Source of the DNA: Oscheius onirici
Lineage: Eukaryota; Nematoda; Chromadorea; Rhabditida; Rhabditidae
Assembly (NCBI GenBank): GCA_932521025.1
Contig: OW051470.1
Coordinates: 3,892,501-3,956,500 of the forward strand
DNA: 64,000 nt
Direction: 5' to 3'
This document shows positions 46,415-58,184 of this stretch, one piece after another. Position 1 is the stretch's first letter, and every line of letters starts with the position of its first letter. The notes beneath the pieces were generated by a model that saw only the letters and a program-made list of their open reading frames with translations, ran no database searches and was not told where the DNA came from. The position numbers and the translations under genes are program-made.

Positions 46415-49367
46415 TTACAAATTTCTTTTCACAAGTTTCTCCAGTCGTTTCATGCTGTTACTTTCGGCGAGTCCGTCAGCTGCCATCGAAACAACAGCGT
46501 TCAAAGCTTGACTCGCTGAAAGTTGAGGGGCTGCTGTTGTCAGCGGATCAGCACCTCCGAATTTACTACTACATACATTCAATAGGTAGTTTGTAAGACA
46601 AACTAACCGATATGACTGGACTATGGCTATTTGATCCATACGTTTCATTCCACTCATTTCTAGGACTTTTTGCAATTCGGAAGAATTGGATTCAGGAAGT
46701 AACGTCGAGTAGTAGTCGACAAATGCTTCTGGGGAGTCCATATTTGACATCACTACCTACAAACACTTTGAAGTACACTTAGAACTGTTACACTTACTTT
46801 TAGAATCATCTCAGCCTTGTTCAGCGCGGTATTGACGCCATTTATATAAGTGGTTGGCGGTTTGATGCTAATCGAACTCTCCACAGAAGGCATTTGTAGC
46901 AGGAATGCTTTCAAAGAATGCGTATCTAGCAGAAGTTGTTCGGCACCTAAACATAAACTATATATGATGAGAGAAACTGCTACTGACCATGGAGACTGAC
47001 TGGTTTGCAGCGGAAAAGAGCTCCTACGAACTTGTGCGCTAGTTGGGTTGCCAGTTTCAAACAGAGATGTGCAAAGTATTTCCGACGATCAGAGAGCAAA
47101 TCTCGAAGTTGCGGGATGGCCTGACGAAGGTGTGCTCTCATTGAGGAAATGAACGGCGACTCGTCTCCAACATGATCAACAGTTGACCAACTGCAAGAGG
47201 TTTTGATCAGTTCAGAATCAAACGAACCTGATTTTGGAAATGGCTTGCAGCGAAGCGTCACATACTCCCTCCACGTCTTGAACAAGTATGCCTAAAGACT
47301 GATTGGCTATTCCGTAAAATGCTTCGATCTCTTGGTTGAGATCGATTCCGGGCAACCGTTGACTGAGTTTCTCTTGAAGTTGATGTGTTGTTTCCGCACA
47401 CCAATCGGCTGTGGCCAAAATGCAACAGGCGAGGAATTGCTGGTCGGATGTAAGTCTACAAACAAATTTTATTACGGAGAAATTAAAAGAGACCGAATAT
47501 GGGCAGCCTCATCTCTCATAAGGTTGAACAAATTGGCCGCACTTGATCCAGAAGAGTGAATTGCAGATGAAGGAAGAAAAGCGGTGAGACAGCTGTGAGT
47601 ATAGTTTCGCAGACAAATTTTTACGACGCCAATAACGTCTCTGAAAGAATTACAAATAGTTTTAAATGCAAAGGACCTACTTCAAAAGAACATCCGGCTT
47701 ACTGCTGAGTTTGCTCGACTCTGTGATTACCTTCTTGAGTAAAAGGAACATATCTGCAGAAGAAGGAAGCGGCACAGCGTGTGTACTGTTCTCTCTCGAA
47801 GGCCGTTCAGCACCAGATCTGAGAAGATTTTCATTGAATAAAAGTCGAAGAAAGAACCTGATTTTTGTAGAACAGCCTTCTACAAAATCGTTCAGCGTTT
47901 TTTCCTGTGTTGCTATGAAAACGTCCAAAAACGGATCGAATACACTCCACAAGCAATGAAAAAGATGCTTTCAAAGAGTAAAAAAAGAAAAGAATAACCT
48001 TTTCAAAAGTAAAGGTTGGTTTGGGAGGAAATCTTTTCAAAAGAATGTTCTCGAACATTTTCGTGTGATGTATGGCGTGTCCAAGCTGTTTCCATTCCAA
48101 ATCTTGTCGTCTTCGTGTCATAATTTTGACCAGTATTCCTCTGATAATAGAAGTTTTGGAAAGAAATAAATGAAATTACTTGGTAGTTGCGCAGAACTCT
48201 TTTGTCAACTGTAAACCGATTTCCCAGTCGACTGGGAAAATTTTGGCAAACCCGGCGCGATCAAAATCCATCATTCTTCTCACGTACCATTTGTAACTGA
48301 ACAAAATTTATGAAGAGCCTCTGAAAAAAAGAACAAACCGTTCTTCCACCTTGTCAATCCATGCTCCTTCTTCATTTTCAGCAAAAAGGAGGTTGTATTC
48401 TGTCAACTGCTGGTCAATGAACCATTTACAGAGATTTTCTCTGACACCGCCGTCGAGAGCTCCTGCTACTCGACACATATCCGTAACTCGGTCGTTCAGG
48501 TGTCCAGACTAAAAATCAAACCGCTTCAAAAAAATCGGCTCGAACCTGGAAAGCAGCTTTTAAATCCAGAATTAGTTGCCTGGTCAACTGTTGCTTTAAA
48601 TGTTCTAGTTTTCCCGTTATATGCGAGATCTGCTGGCTTTCACGGAATTCTTCAAACAGTTGGAGAACATTCAGAATGGCCGGTAATTGACGAGCGATTG
48701 AAGAGTAGTCTCGCTTTACTATCCAAGCATCTAAATTTAAGTATGACAAAGAAACTACAGGAAAATACCTAGAGAATCGACTCCAGTCAAAAGAATATGC
48801 AGATGATGAAGCGTTGTAATAGAGGAAGTCAGATTCTTTTTGGCCACATCCAACTGCTTGATGTCTCTCGTCATCTCTTTCACCAACTGAATTGAACAAT
48901 ATCCAAGGTTTAGATAGCACTACACCTCATCAGAAGATCTCGTTTTCCCTTTTATACAATCGATCCGCAGTTCGAAACGTTCCATCGCTCGCTGAGCTTC
49001 TCTGAGAGTAGCGGATCCTTCTGCGTTGATTGAGCCATGTGATTCTACCAGTTGTGCCTAAACCTGGTGAAAATTAGTCGAATCCTTCAAAACTCCTCAC
49101 AAGATCAGTGTCTAACTCCGTTATTTCCGCTTCAACCTGAGCAATCACGCTGTCCAACTGAGTCAACGATTGTTCTGTTGGAAAAAGTTCGTTTATCTGT
49201 TTCGTGAGATCCATTTCTGGCCGACAAAACTCACTTTTACACATATCTAAACAGAAGTACTTTACGAAGCATTGTGTATTACCTTCCAAGATAGATTCTG
49301 TGGCATCACTAATGGGAAGATCGCTTATACTATCGAGATCAAACGAATTCTGTGAAACGTTATCCAT
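46415..49367 (-). CDS. vps-53: VPS53, GARP/EARP tethering complex subunit
   Basis: Large multi-exon gene. N-terminal VPS53 domain: [93 protein letters not shown]. Middle: [21 protein letters not shown]-terminal half: [120 protein letters not shown], and a stop at 46415. VPS53 joins VPS51, VPS52 and VPS54 (or VPS50) to tether endosome-derived vesicles at the Golgi or recycling endosomes. Introns are about 40-50 bases. In worms GARP also shapes dense-core vesicle cargo sorting. Confidence 0.95.
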
Positions 49368-49749
49368 TTTCCAAAACAAGTCACAATTGCGGCAGACGGT
49401 TAAGACCCTTTTCAATAGAGCGCAATTACTGACGAATCTCCAACTCGCAACTGATATGTATATCTCGTAAAAGGTTCATAACAATAACACTCATTGTTTG
49501 GTTGCCACTGACGGCTTTCTCGGTTCCAGCAACAGTACTTCTGTGAAATATCTGGAAACAAGGTTATTCAAAGGATTCTCAAAGTAACGTAAAAGGGAAA
49601 TTGTTGATTTTTCCAAAAATTCTGAATCAGGCAAAAAAATGACGCGGCAAAATAAATTAAATACGCGGGTTTTCAAACTGCTCTTTGAACAAGCGTTTTT
49701 CTGCGTTTTTCAAATCCCAGTCCAACTTTTACCTGTTAGATTGTATTAA
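49368..49749. promoter_or_regulatory. Shared divergent promoter region
   Basis: The 382 bases between the start codons of vps-53 (minus) and the coiled-coil gene (plus) must hold both promoters. No TATA box or clear factor site is recognisable. Confidence 0.35.
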
Positions 49750-50540
49750 ATGGATACTTGCAAAACTATTAGTTCAAGAATGCAACAACTCGCTGCGCGG
49801 TTCAAAGGGAAGCTGATAGCCAATTCTGCACGAAATTGCTACGACCAGGATGTTCTCGGTAGTTTCTACTTCATACAGGGTATCACAACTGTTTAGATAA
49901 CTGTGATCGCGTCGAATGTGTGCTGAAGAAATTCACCATTCTGCAGAAGCACTCGAACAATCTATTCAACTCGCAAGCCGATGGAAAAATCACTCTCGCC
50001 GGAAAGCATCTAGCTATCTATGCTTCTCAGACGATGACGCCAACACCGAGTGCCTATCTGAGGACGGTCGCCTCCGCTCTGGAAAACATGGGAGCCAAGT
50101 GCAAAGAGATAAACGTAAAGCTCACAACTGATGTCTCGTTCAAGCTGAACTCTTGGCTGATCGCTAACCAGAAAACTATGGAAGCAAAGATGAAGCAAAT
50201 GGAAGAGCTGAGAAAGGATATGCAGACAAAGGAGAAAGCTGCGGCTTCATCTGCCGAAATGGCTACTGGAGCTGAATATGCAAAGGAGGCTTGGAAAAAA
50301 GAATGCGAAGACACTTTGGAGGCTATGAAGAAGTTTCTCAGCAACGCCAGTGAGCTCAAAAAGTATGCAGATGCGTGGATTGAGAAGGAGAATGCTTTGG
50401 ATGTATACAACCGTGGCCAGTGTGAAAAAGCTACCGCCGGAAATACTAGCAAGGGCAAACTGTTTGCTGCTCCGGCTTCGGATGATAAAGACGAGGAGAA
50501 GAAGGATGACGAGGAAAAGAAGGAGGAAGAGGAGGAGTAG
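49750..50540 (+). CDS. BAR-like coiled-coil protein with acidic tail
   Basis: Two exons (49750-49858, then after a 39-base intron to 50540) give about 250 residues: MDTCKTISSRMQQLAARFKG, NCDRVECVLKKFTILQKHSN, ASALENMGAKCKEINVKLTT, FKLNSWLIANQKTMEAKMKQ, ECEDTLEAMKKFLSNASELK, and a tail of Asp/Glu/Lys runs. The helix layout (three long helices, a mid-length conserved LNSWLIANQKTMEAKMK) resembles BAR domains that bend membranes, but no BAR signature is decisive. A diverged repeat begins only 15 bases after the stop. Confidence 0.6.
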
Positions 50541-50554
50541 ATACACTGAAATAA

Positions 50555-50900
50555 ATATTACGCGTGGAAAAAAAATAAATGGCCCCCCTTCTGACATTTT
50601 TGTTGTTACTCCAAATGCCCCCAAAATTTGGCTGGAAGGTGGCAGTATAGGGTCCAACTTCCCCACAAAATTTCAGCCAATTTGCATTTTCATTGGCGGA
50701 GCTAGGTCGGTTTTATCAAATTTTGGGGTCCGACCTCACGGCACTGTCGGACCCATAATTTTTTTTGAGGAAACGTATCGACATGTTTTGTGGCCCATTA
50801 GATGCATCACATATGAGGCTATATCCCTGCGCAATATCAGCCCAAGCCATCGGATAGTTTTCTCAAACACTCGTTCCCCAACTTTTTTTCTTGGCCAAAA
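50555..50900 (+). repeat. Dispersed direct repeat, family B (copy 1)
   Basis: Runs from ATATTACGCGTGG through CATTTTTGTTGTTACTCCAA, CCCCCAAAATTTGGCTGGAA and GGACCCATAATTTTTTTTGA. The match to 52382-52740 is strong over about 340 bases. It is interrupted at its right end by the MITE at 50901-51266. Confidence 0.8.
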
Positions 50901-51266
50901 ACACGGTGTACGGGGATGGCAAACCCAATGGCAGGTTGGGGCGCCGGTTCCAACCTGGCCTGTATACTTGGGCGGCTCGAGCTAAAAAATGTCAAATTTT
51001 CGTCTATTTTTTGGCCAAACAGGACAAAATGTCAAGTGTAATGTTATAAATTGCTGGGTAGGGCGTATCTACTATAACTTTGTTCCTCTGGAGCTATAAC
51101 ACAACTTCTATTAAAAATGGGAATCCCTTTTTAGAATTTCGTTAAATTTCCGTTTTTCTTTAGGCTCGAGCCAGCTCGGCTCGCCCTACCCCGTCGAGCC
51201 GGCTCGCACCGAAAAATTTCGGCTCGTGCCCAAGTATACTGGCCAGGCTTGCCATCCCTGCCGTGT
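50901..51266. mobile_element. Foldback MITE inserted into repeat B
   Basis: Ends ACACGG with GGGATGGCAA and AGTATACTTGGGC, and the complement at 51220-51266. The interior is rich in GGCTCGAGC-like motifs. Copy 2 of repeat B lacks it, which marks it as a later insertion. Confidence 0.75.
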
Positions 51267-51369
51267 AAGCCCTCCTAGAAAACCGATAAGAATTCTCCTA
51301 TTTTCTGGCCATACGATTCCTCCCTGATCTTATACAGATCATCCGATCTCTTCTGATTCCCTAGCGGTC

Positions 51370-51530
51370 AGCCGGACTCCATTCCCTACTCAAAACAATT
51401 TAGCAAAAATATTTGCCTAGGCGAGGAGTCGAACCCCTTCTGGGTAACAGCGGTGACTCTTAACAATACACCAAAATTTGAGTTCCCGGACAAACAAACA
51501 GAGTCCACGACAGACACCATTTCGCTGCAG
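51370..51530 (-). repeat. tRNA-derived SINE-like repeat
   Basis: On the minus strand a B-box GGTTCGACTCC (51425-51435) follows an A-box-like TGGTGTATTG (51465-51474) at tRNA-like spacing. A match without the B-box is at 37060-37200, and a shorter one near 41020-41090. Confidence 0.55.
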
Positions 51531-51539
51531 TAGTAAGGT

Positions 51540-51680
51540 GATAGTTTCTTTGGAGGGACAGCGGGTGACTGGAGCAGAGTGACAAAGGAAGAATAAAAGG
51601 GAAACTGGAACTGAGGGTCCGAGAAAGAAGTGATAGGAGAAGACAAGGAATCGTTAGCCCTGGAAGGGCGGTGCCATCCT
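51540..51680 (-). repeat. Dispersed repeat, family A (inverted piece)
   Basis: Reverse complement of 40259-40400, ending in the GCCCTGGAAGGGCGGTGCC palindrome-like terminus. Confidence 0.65.
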
Positions 51681-51739
51681 TGTGTTTTTAAAAGAGGAAA
51701 TCAAAGATATCTAATTTTATTATTTTTTTCAGGCCAGAA

Positions 51740-52331
51740 AAGAGGGTACTCGAATGCCTCCGTATTCGCCGAAAGTATATGAGCTTCCTTGGAGGACCCT
51801 TTCCTGCCATCACATCTGCTTTTCTGGGCGACGACGCCTTCAGTGGCAAAGATCAACATATTTCACGTTACCGCACCACGATGAAGAGTCTCTTTGCCGA
51901 CTGCTTCGTTCCAAGAAACGAGTTCATTGCCGATGTGCAAAAAATTCGCAGGCTCACGGACGACGACTATATGAAAAGCTTCTGCGTGAATAGACTTACC
52001 GAGATGATGGTAACAGAGTCGTGGCTGAAGTCAATGACAAGGCGAGAGCCTTGAAGGAAGTTTTTGATGCAGAAAGCCTGCGAGAAGACTGTCGATCGAC
52101 CTTTTGGACTGCCATGCGGATACCGATACGTTCAAAAACTTCGACCGGCTCAACGGCAAATTCAATCAATTCGGAAAATCCATCCTAAGAAAAATTTTCC
52201 TAAAGAACGAAAATGTTTCCGGTGGAATATATCTGGCCGAATTGATCAAAATGGTGCAGCACAAAAACGAAGAATCCAAAGTGTACGCGGTTCAAAAAGT
52301 GGGATGGAGGGATCTAAACACAACTTTTTAG
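51740..52331 (+). pseudogene. Decayed gene, unknown family
   Basis: Coding-like stretches change frame at least twice. ITSAFLGDDAFSGKDQHISR and CFVPRNEFIADVQKIRRLTD lie in one frame, RVVAEVNDKARALKEVFDAE in another, and TDTFKNFDRLNGKFNQFGKS with LIKMVQHKNEESKVYAVQKV in the third. No spliced model joins them. An acceptor-like TTTTTTCAG precedes the first. It lies between two copies of repeat B. The family was not recognised. Confidence 0.5.
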
Positions 52332-52381
52332 AAGTAACCTTTTACCCAAATGATTTCTGTAAAACAATACTTGGTGTTTCA

Positions 52382-52740
52382 AATATTACGTGTGGAAGGA
52401 TTAAACGCCCCCCCCCCCTCTCCTACATTTTTGTTGTTACTCCAAATGCCCCCAAAATTTGGCTGGAAGGGGGCAGTATAGGGCCCAACTCCCCCACAAA
52501 ATTTCAGCCAATTTGCATTTTGTATGGCGGAGCTAGGTCGATTTTATCACTTTTTTGGGTCCGACCTCGCGGCACTGTTGGACCCATAATTTTTTTTGAG
52601 GAGAACATATCGAGATGCCCTATAGCCTATGAGATGCATCACATATGAGGCTATATCCCTGCACAATACCAGACCAAGCCATCGAACAGTTTTCTCAACA
52701 TTCGCTCCCCAACTTTTTTCACTTGCCCAAAAACACCATC
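52382..52740 (+). repeat. Dispersed direct repeat, family B (copy 2)
   Basis: Matches 50555-50900 along its whole length, including GCATCACATATGAGGCTATA. It carries a run of 9-13 C near 52406. Confidence 0.8.
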
Positions 52741-53124
52741 ATGGAATTTTTTGGTCAAATTTTTTTTTCTTGCTATATCATCGTACGGACTTGCTTTTAC
52801 CCAAAAACTTGTTTGCCCCTCGAAATTCGCGATGGAAGGCAAAAAGAGGAAAAAAACTGGCATTTTAGAAGCTTCTAGAACATTCTATGACACATTCTTC
52901 GACCATTTTGCCACTTCCCTATTAAAATAATTTCTCAATTCCTTACTTCTAGCTTTATCAGTCTGAAATATTCTTCTTTCCACGCCAAAAATAAATTTAT
53001 CAACGGACTTGGAACGTTGAACGTACTTTGCGCCCCAGCGACGCTTGTTTGTCCTATTCCCTTCTCAACTGTTCTTCGAATTCTTTTTCTTTTCAATTTT
53101 TCTACTAATATTATGTTTTAGGTC
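52741..53124. other. Intergenic, no gene seen
   Basis: AT-rich upstream region of the ETFDH gene. No supported coding. Confidence 0.5.
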
Positions 53125-55343
53125 ATGAGAGGTACCCTACCTCAGCTGATGCGCCTTTCCACAAATCTTCGAAATGTTGTCAATGGCAAATGGACAACTA
53201 CTCACTACACGATAAAGGTACGCTTTTCTTTCAAAATTCATTCAAAACAATTTTCAGGATAGAAGTAAGGATCCGAGATGGAAAGATGTGGATATGACAC
53301 GAGAAAGTGATCAGTACGATGTTGTCATTGTGGGCGGAGGTCCTAGTGGACTGGCTGCAGCTATCAGATTGCGACAACTCGCTGAAAAGGAAGGAAAAGG
53401 TGGTTTTGTTTATTTATTTAGCCATTGCAACATTTCAGAAATCCGTGTTTGTGTCGTTGAAAAAGCTCCGGAGATCGGAGCGCATACTTTATCTGGAGCA
53501 GTAATTGAGACTCGTGCTTTGGACGAGCTGCTTCCGAATTGGAAGGAACTGGGTGCTCCAATCCATCAGAAAGTCACGGTACAGCTTTCTCTCGTCAGAT
53601 TTTCAAAGTTTCATTTAGTCGGAATCAATCGGTGCTTTGACCGCTACCAGCCGCATTCCAATTCCCATTTTTCCCGGTGTTCCTCTCTACAATCATGGAA
53701 ACTACATCGTTCGTCTCGGCCACGTGGTTAAATGGCTTGGAGAGCAAGCGGAAGCTGTCGGCGTGGAAATTTGGCCGGGAATCGCCGCTGCAGAGGTTTT
53801 TTTTTCAATGTGTATCTTTTGTAAATTGCTCGATTTCTAGGTTCTTTACAATGAAGACGGCAGTGTGAAAGGAGTTGCGACAAGCGACCAGGGAATTGCA
53901 AAAGACGGCTCTCCAAAGGACAGCTTTGCTCGAGGAATGGAGCTTCACGGCAAATGTACTATCTTCGCAGAAGGGTGTCGTGGGCATCTGACCAAACAGG
54001 TATTTCGATTCTACTTCTTTCACTATATTTTCGTAGATTCTTGACAAATACAACCTTCGTACATCTCCAATGACGTATGGAATCGGATTTAAGGAACTCT
54101 GGGAAATTGATCCCAAGAAACATCGTCCAGGATACGTCGAACACACCATGGGATGGCCATTGGTAAACCTTTTTTATTGAGAAACAACGCATTTTCCAGG
54201 CAACTGATCAATACGGAGGATCTTTCCTCTATCATCTCGAAGACAACGGCCAACCTATGGTTTCAGTCGGATTTGTCGTCGCCCTAGACTACAAAAACCC
54301 TTATATGAATCCATATAAGGAATTCCAAAAGTACAAGACACATCCGTCAATCAAAAAACAACTAGAAGGTGGAAAGAGAATTGGCTACGGTGCTCGTGCT
54401 CTCAATGAGGGTGGTTATCAGTCCATTCCGAAGCTAGTTTTCCCCGGTTGGGTATTATATTTTTCTTTGATTAACAACAAGTTTTAGGAGGCTGTTTGAT
54501 TGGATGTACTGCCGGTTTCCTGAACGTCGCCAAACTGAAAGGAACTCATAACGCGATGAAGTCTGGAATGGTCGCTGCCGAGTCGATTTTCAAAGAACTC
54601 ACTCCTGAAGCCACTAGTTCGATTTCTTATCATATCTTTTAATTCGATTTTCAGCCATCACTCCGAAAAGCTATCCCGAACAACTGAACGATACGTTTGT
54701 CATGAAGGAGCTCAAGGCTACTAGAAATATACGTCCGTCTTTCAACACTTCTTTCGGTAAAATATGCTCCTTTGTCTATTTTTAGCTCAAAATTAAGGCT
54801 GGCTCGGAGGTCTTGTCTACAGCGGATTGTTCTATGTATTTGGAAGAGGCCTTGAGCCGTGGACCCTACATCATGGAAAGCCAGACAACGAGCATTTGAC
54901 CAAAAAGGAGGATAGCAAAGTAGTTTCTCATTGAACTTCATGTTACACTTCAAATTTAGCCTATTGAGTATCCTAAACCCGATAACGAGATCACATTCGA
55001 CCTGCTCACTTCCGTCTCGTTGACTGGAACAAATCACGAAGAGAATCAGCCCGCCCATCTGACTCTCAAAAACGACGACGTCCCTGTAGATGTGAATCTC
55101 AAAAAGTTCGATGGGCCTGAAGGTCGCTTCTGTCCAGCCGGTTAGTTTTGAGATTGATCGCGGAAACATTAATTTTCAGGTGTCTACGAGTTTGTCCCAA
55201 GTGAAACTAATTCTTTGCAACAGAGACTGCAGATCAATGCACAGAACTGTATTCACTGCAAGACGTGTGATATTAAAGACCCAACTCAAAATATAAACTG
55301 GGTCGTTCCAGAGGCCGGGGGACCGAAATATGACGGCCTGTGA
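53125..55343 (+). CDS. let-721: Electron transfer flavoprotein-ubiquinone oxidoreductase
   Basis: Inner mitochondrial membrane enzyme that passes electrons from ETF (fatty acid and amino acid oxidation) to ubiquinone. The start ATG 53125 gives [20 protein letters not shown], a basic amphipathic mitochondrial leader. FAD-binding motif [20 protein letters not shown], then [107 protein letters not shown]. The 4Fe-4S end reads [20 protein letters not shown] and [11 protein letters not shown]. About ten introns of 35-50 bases. A 14-16 base run of C follows the stop. Mutants of the C. elegans gene are inviable. Confidence 0.96.
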
Positions 55344-56292
55344 ATATCAAATGTGTTCCCCCCCCCCCCCCCACTAGTTTTATTCCGCCTTAGTTTTGGG
55401 TGTTTTACGTGTTTGTAAGTAAGAGTTTATAAATTTTTGTATTTATTCGACAGTGCTTTATGGGGAAAATGCCGACTGCGTCTGTTACAATCACGCACCA
55501 TCGGTGTGCCGCCTTATCAGTCCTCGTTTTGTCTCATTCAATGGGCTTTTTGCAGCAATTCACCAAAACTTTATCTTCTTCTAAAACTAAAGATGAAAAC
55601 TAATTCCAGGACGAATGTACAGCCGCACACTGTCTACAATCTGTAGATCAGGACCGAGACTGCTCAAATCGAGGGTGTGTTTTTTGTTTACAGTGGGAAA
55701 CATTTTGCTTATGCTTGTACATGCTTTTCTTCGTTTTCAACAAATATTTGACGACATAGATTCGTTGCAGCCTCACTTGTTTCAGCCAACTACATTTCGT
55801 TTACCATTTAGACAATTTCGAACTGTCATTTCACCATGACCCGGTCTGATCGATGACCATGGCTCGTTTCGTTTGGCAGCTAATCAGCGGCAGATACCTT
55901 ATCTTTGTTTCGAACTATTTAGTGTTTTCGCTATTAAACATTGTCCAAAGGTTCGTGATTGAAGTAGTTTCTGCAAAATGACCTATCAATAAGACTTCCA
56001 CATTTCCTCTTTTCCACATTTGTGGTCTCTGAGTTTGAAAACCATTTTGGCGCCAATTCTCTCCCTTTGTAACCCAAACTGATTTCTCTCGGTTTTTGTG
56101 TGGGGCTGTTTATGTAATTGGCTGTTTCTCTCGTCTCATATCAATCGCAGCAATCTGCCGATAGACTGGGTCACTCTTGCGGCCGACGAAAAGAGAGATA
56201 ACCAGTTCTACTAGGCTGTTCCCTATCCACTTGTCTATCTACAACATTTATCATTCAGTCCTTACTTTGCTTCTTTTTAGACCGGCTTTACC
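55344..56292. other. Intergenic, no confident gene
   Basis: Starts with a poly-C run (about 55359-55374). A Cys-rich frame piece near 55609-55680 (DECTAAHCLQSVDQDRDCSN) has no supported exon partners. The right end is the SHMT upstream region. Confidence 0.45.
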
Positions 56293-58013
56293 ATGTCTGC
56301 CGAAAATGTGCACACTTCTCTCGTTCCCGTGGAACGTGCGTCCTATACTGGCGGCGACATGCTGACCGACCATGTCTCATCCGTCGATCCCGAAGTCTTC
56401 GGCATCATGAAAAACGTAATCTTTCTTTCCCTTTGTTCAATGTTTGTATATTTCAGGAAAAGGCTCGTCAACGCCGTGGTTTGGAACTGATTGCCAGTGA
56501 GAACTTCACCACGAAATCCGTCATGGATGCTCTGGGATCAGCAATGTGCAACAAGTACTCGGAAGGATATCCTGGGGCCCGGTGTGTGGCTTATTTCAAT
56601 GAATAAGTTTTGCAGATATTACGGTGGCAACGAGTTTATCGATCAAATGGAATTGCTCTGTCAACGACGTGCTCTTCAAGTGTTCGGTCTAGACAGCGAG
56701 AAATGGGGTGTCAATGTTCAATCTCTATCAGGATCCCCGGCCAATTTTGCCGTCTACACGGCTATCGTCGAGCCAAATGGCAGAATCATGGGGATGGACC
56801 TTCCCGATGGCGGACATCTTTCTCACGGGTATTCCTATTCGTTAAACATTTTTCAGCTTTGTTCAGATTCTTCACCCCTGCTCGTAAAGTTTCTGCTACA
56901 TCAATCTTCTTCCAGTCTATGCCGTACAAAGTGAATCCCATGACTGGTCTTTTGGACTACGACCGTCTTGAAGAGAATGCCATGCTGTTCCGTCCTAAGG
57001 TTATCGTCGCCGGTATATTTTCCCTTTTCAAACAATTGTATTTTCGACTTCAGGCGTTTCGTGCTATGCTCGCCATTTGGATTACGCACGTTTCCGGAAG
57101 ATTGCCGATAAATGTGGAGCCTATTTGATGGCAGACATGGCCCATATTTCTGGTCTTGTAGCAGCTGGCGTCATTCCTTCTCCATTCGAATTTGCCGATA
57201 TTGTCACAACAACGACTCACAAATCTTTGAGAGGACCACGCGGTGCACTCATCTTCTACAGAAAGGGTAAATTGTCATATGGTTCAGTCGAACTGCTACT
57301 GCAGGCGTCCGCTCTACAAATGCCAAGGGCGACAACATTATGTACGATCTGGGAGACAAGATCAACACGGCCGTCTTCCCTGGACTACAAGGTGGACCTC
57401 ATAATCACACTATTGCTGGAATCGCCGTCGCTTTGAAGCAGTGTCTTACCGATGATTTCGTCAACTATTCGAAGCAAGTTATCAAGAATGCCAAGGCGCT
57501 CGCTGACAAACTCGCCGAGCTCGGATACACGCTTGCAACTGGTTTGAAAACTTTATTTCTAGTTATAAAACTGCTTCAGGGGGAACCGATAATCATCTTC
57601 TCCTCGTGGATCTTCGTCCCAAGGGCCTTGAGGGAGCTAAGGCCGAACATGTCCTAGATCTGGCTCATATTGCCTGCAACAAGAACACCTGTCCCGGAGA
57701 CGTCTCTGCCCTTCGTCCGGGTGGAATCCGTCTCGGATCTCCTGCTCTCACTTCTCGGGGCTTCAAAGAAGAAGATTTCAAAAAAGTTGCCGAATTCATC
57801 GATCAGGGTTTGTTTCTTTTCCTAGTTCGTGACTAAAAAGGCTCAGGAATTCAAATCGGCTTGAAGTATCAGGGACAGGGCGGAAAAACTATCAAAGATT
57901 TCAAGGCTTTTACCGAAACGAACGAAGCCTTCAAGAAAGAAGTCGCCCAGCTAGCTCACTCCGTCGAACAATTTGCCGAAAAATTCAACATTCCCGGAAA
58001 TAACGACTACTGA
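56293..58013 (+). CDS. mel-32: Serine hydroxymethyltransferase
   Basis: PLP enzyme that makes glycine and methylene-THF from serine. Blocks: [123 protein letters not shown]-lysine site [60 protein letters not shown], ending FNIPGNNDY. Six or more introns of 35-45 bases; all joins keep frame. No mitochondrial leader is seen at this start ([20 protein letters not shown]), so the cytosolic form is expected. C. elegans MEL-32 is needed for embryogenesis. Confidence 0.96.
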
Positions 58014-58184
58014 AAAGTAGGTTTTGTAATTTAAGCCCCAGTTCATTCCATTCTGTGAATCCCCATTTGACTAAGTTTCGCATTATAAAATTTATCTGAA
58101 ACATCACACTGGTATGAACGAGATCACGGGAAATGCTGGCAGACTAGAACTTAGCACAAAGAAAACTAGATCTTAGCACTCATT

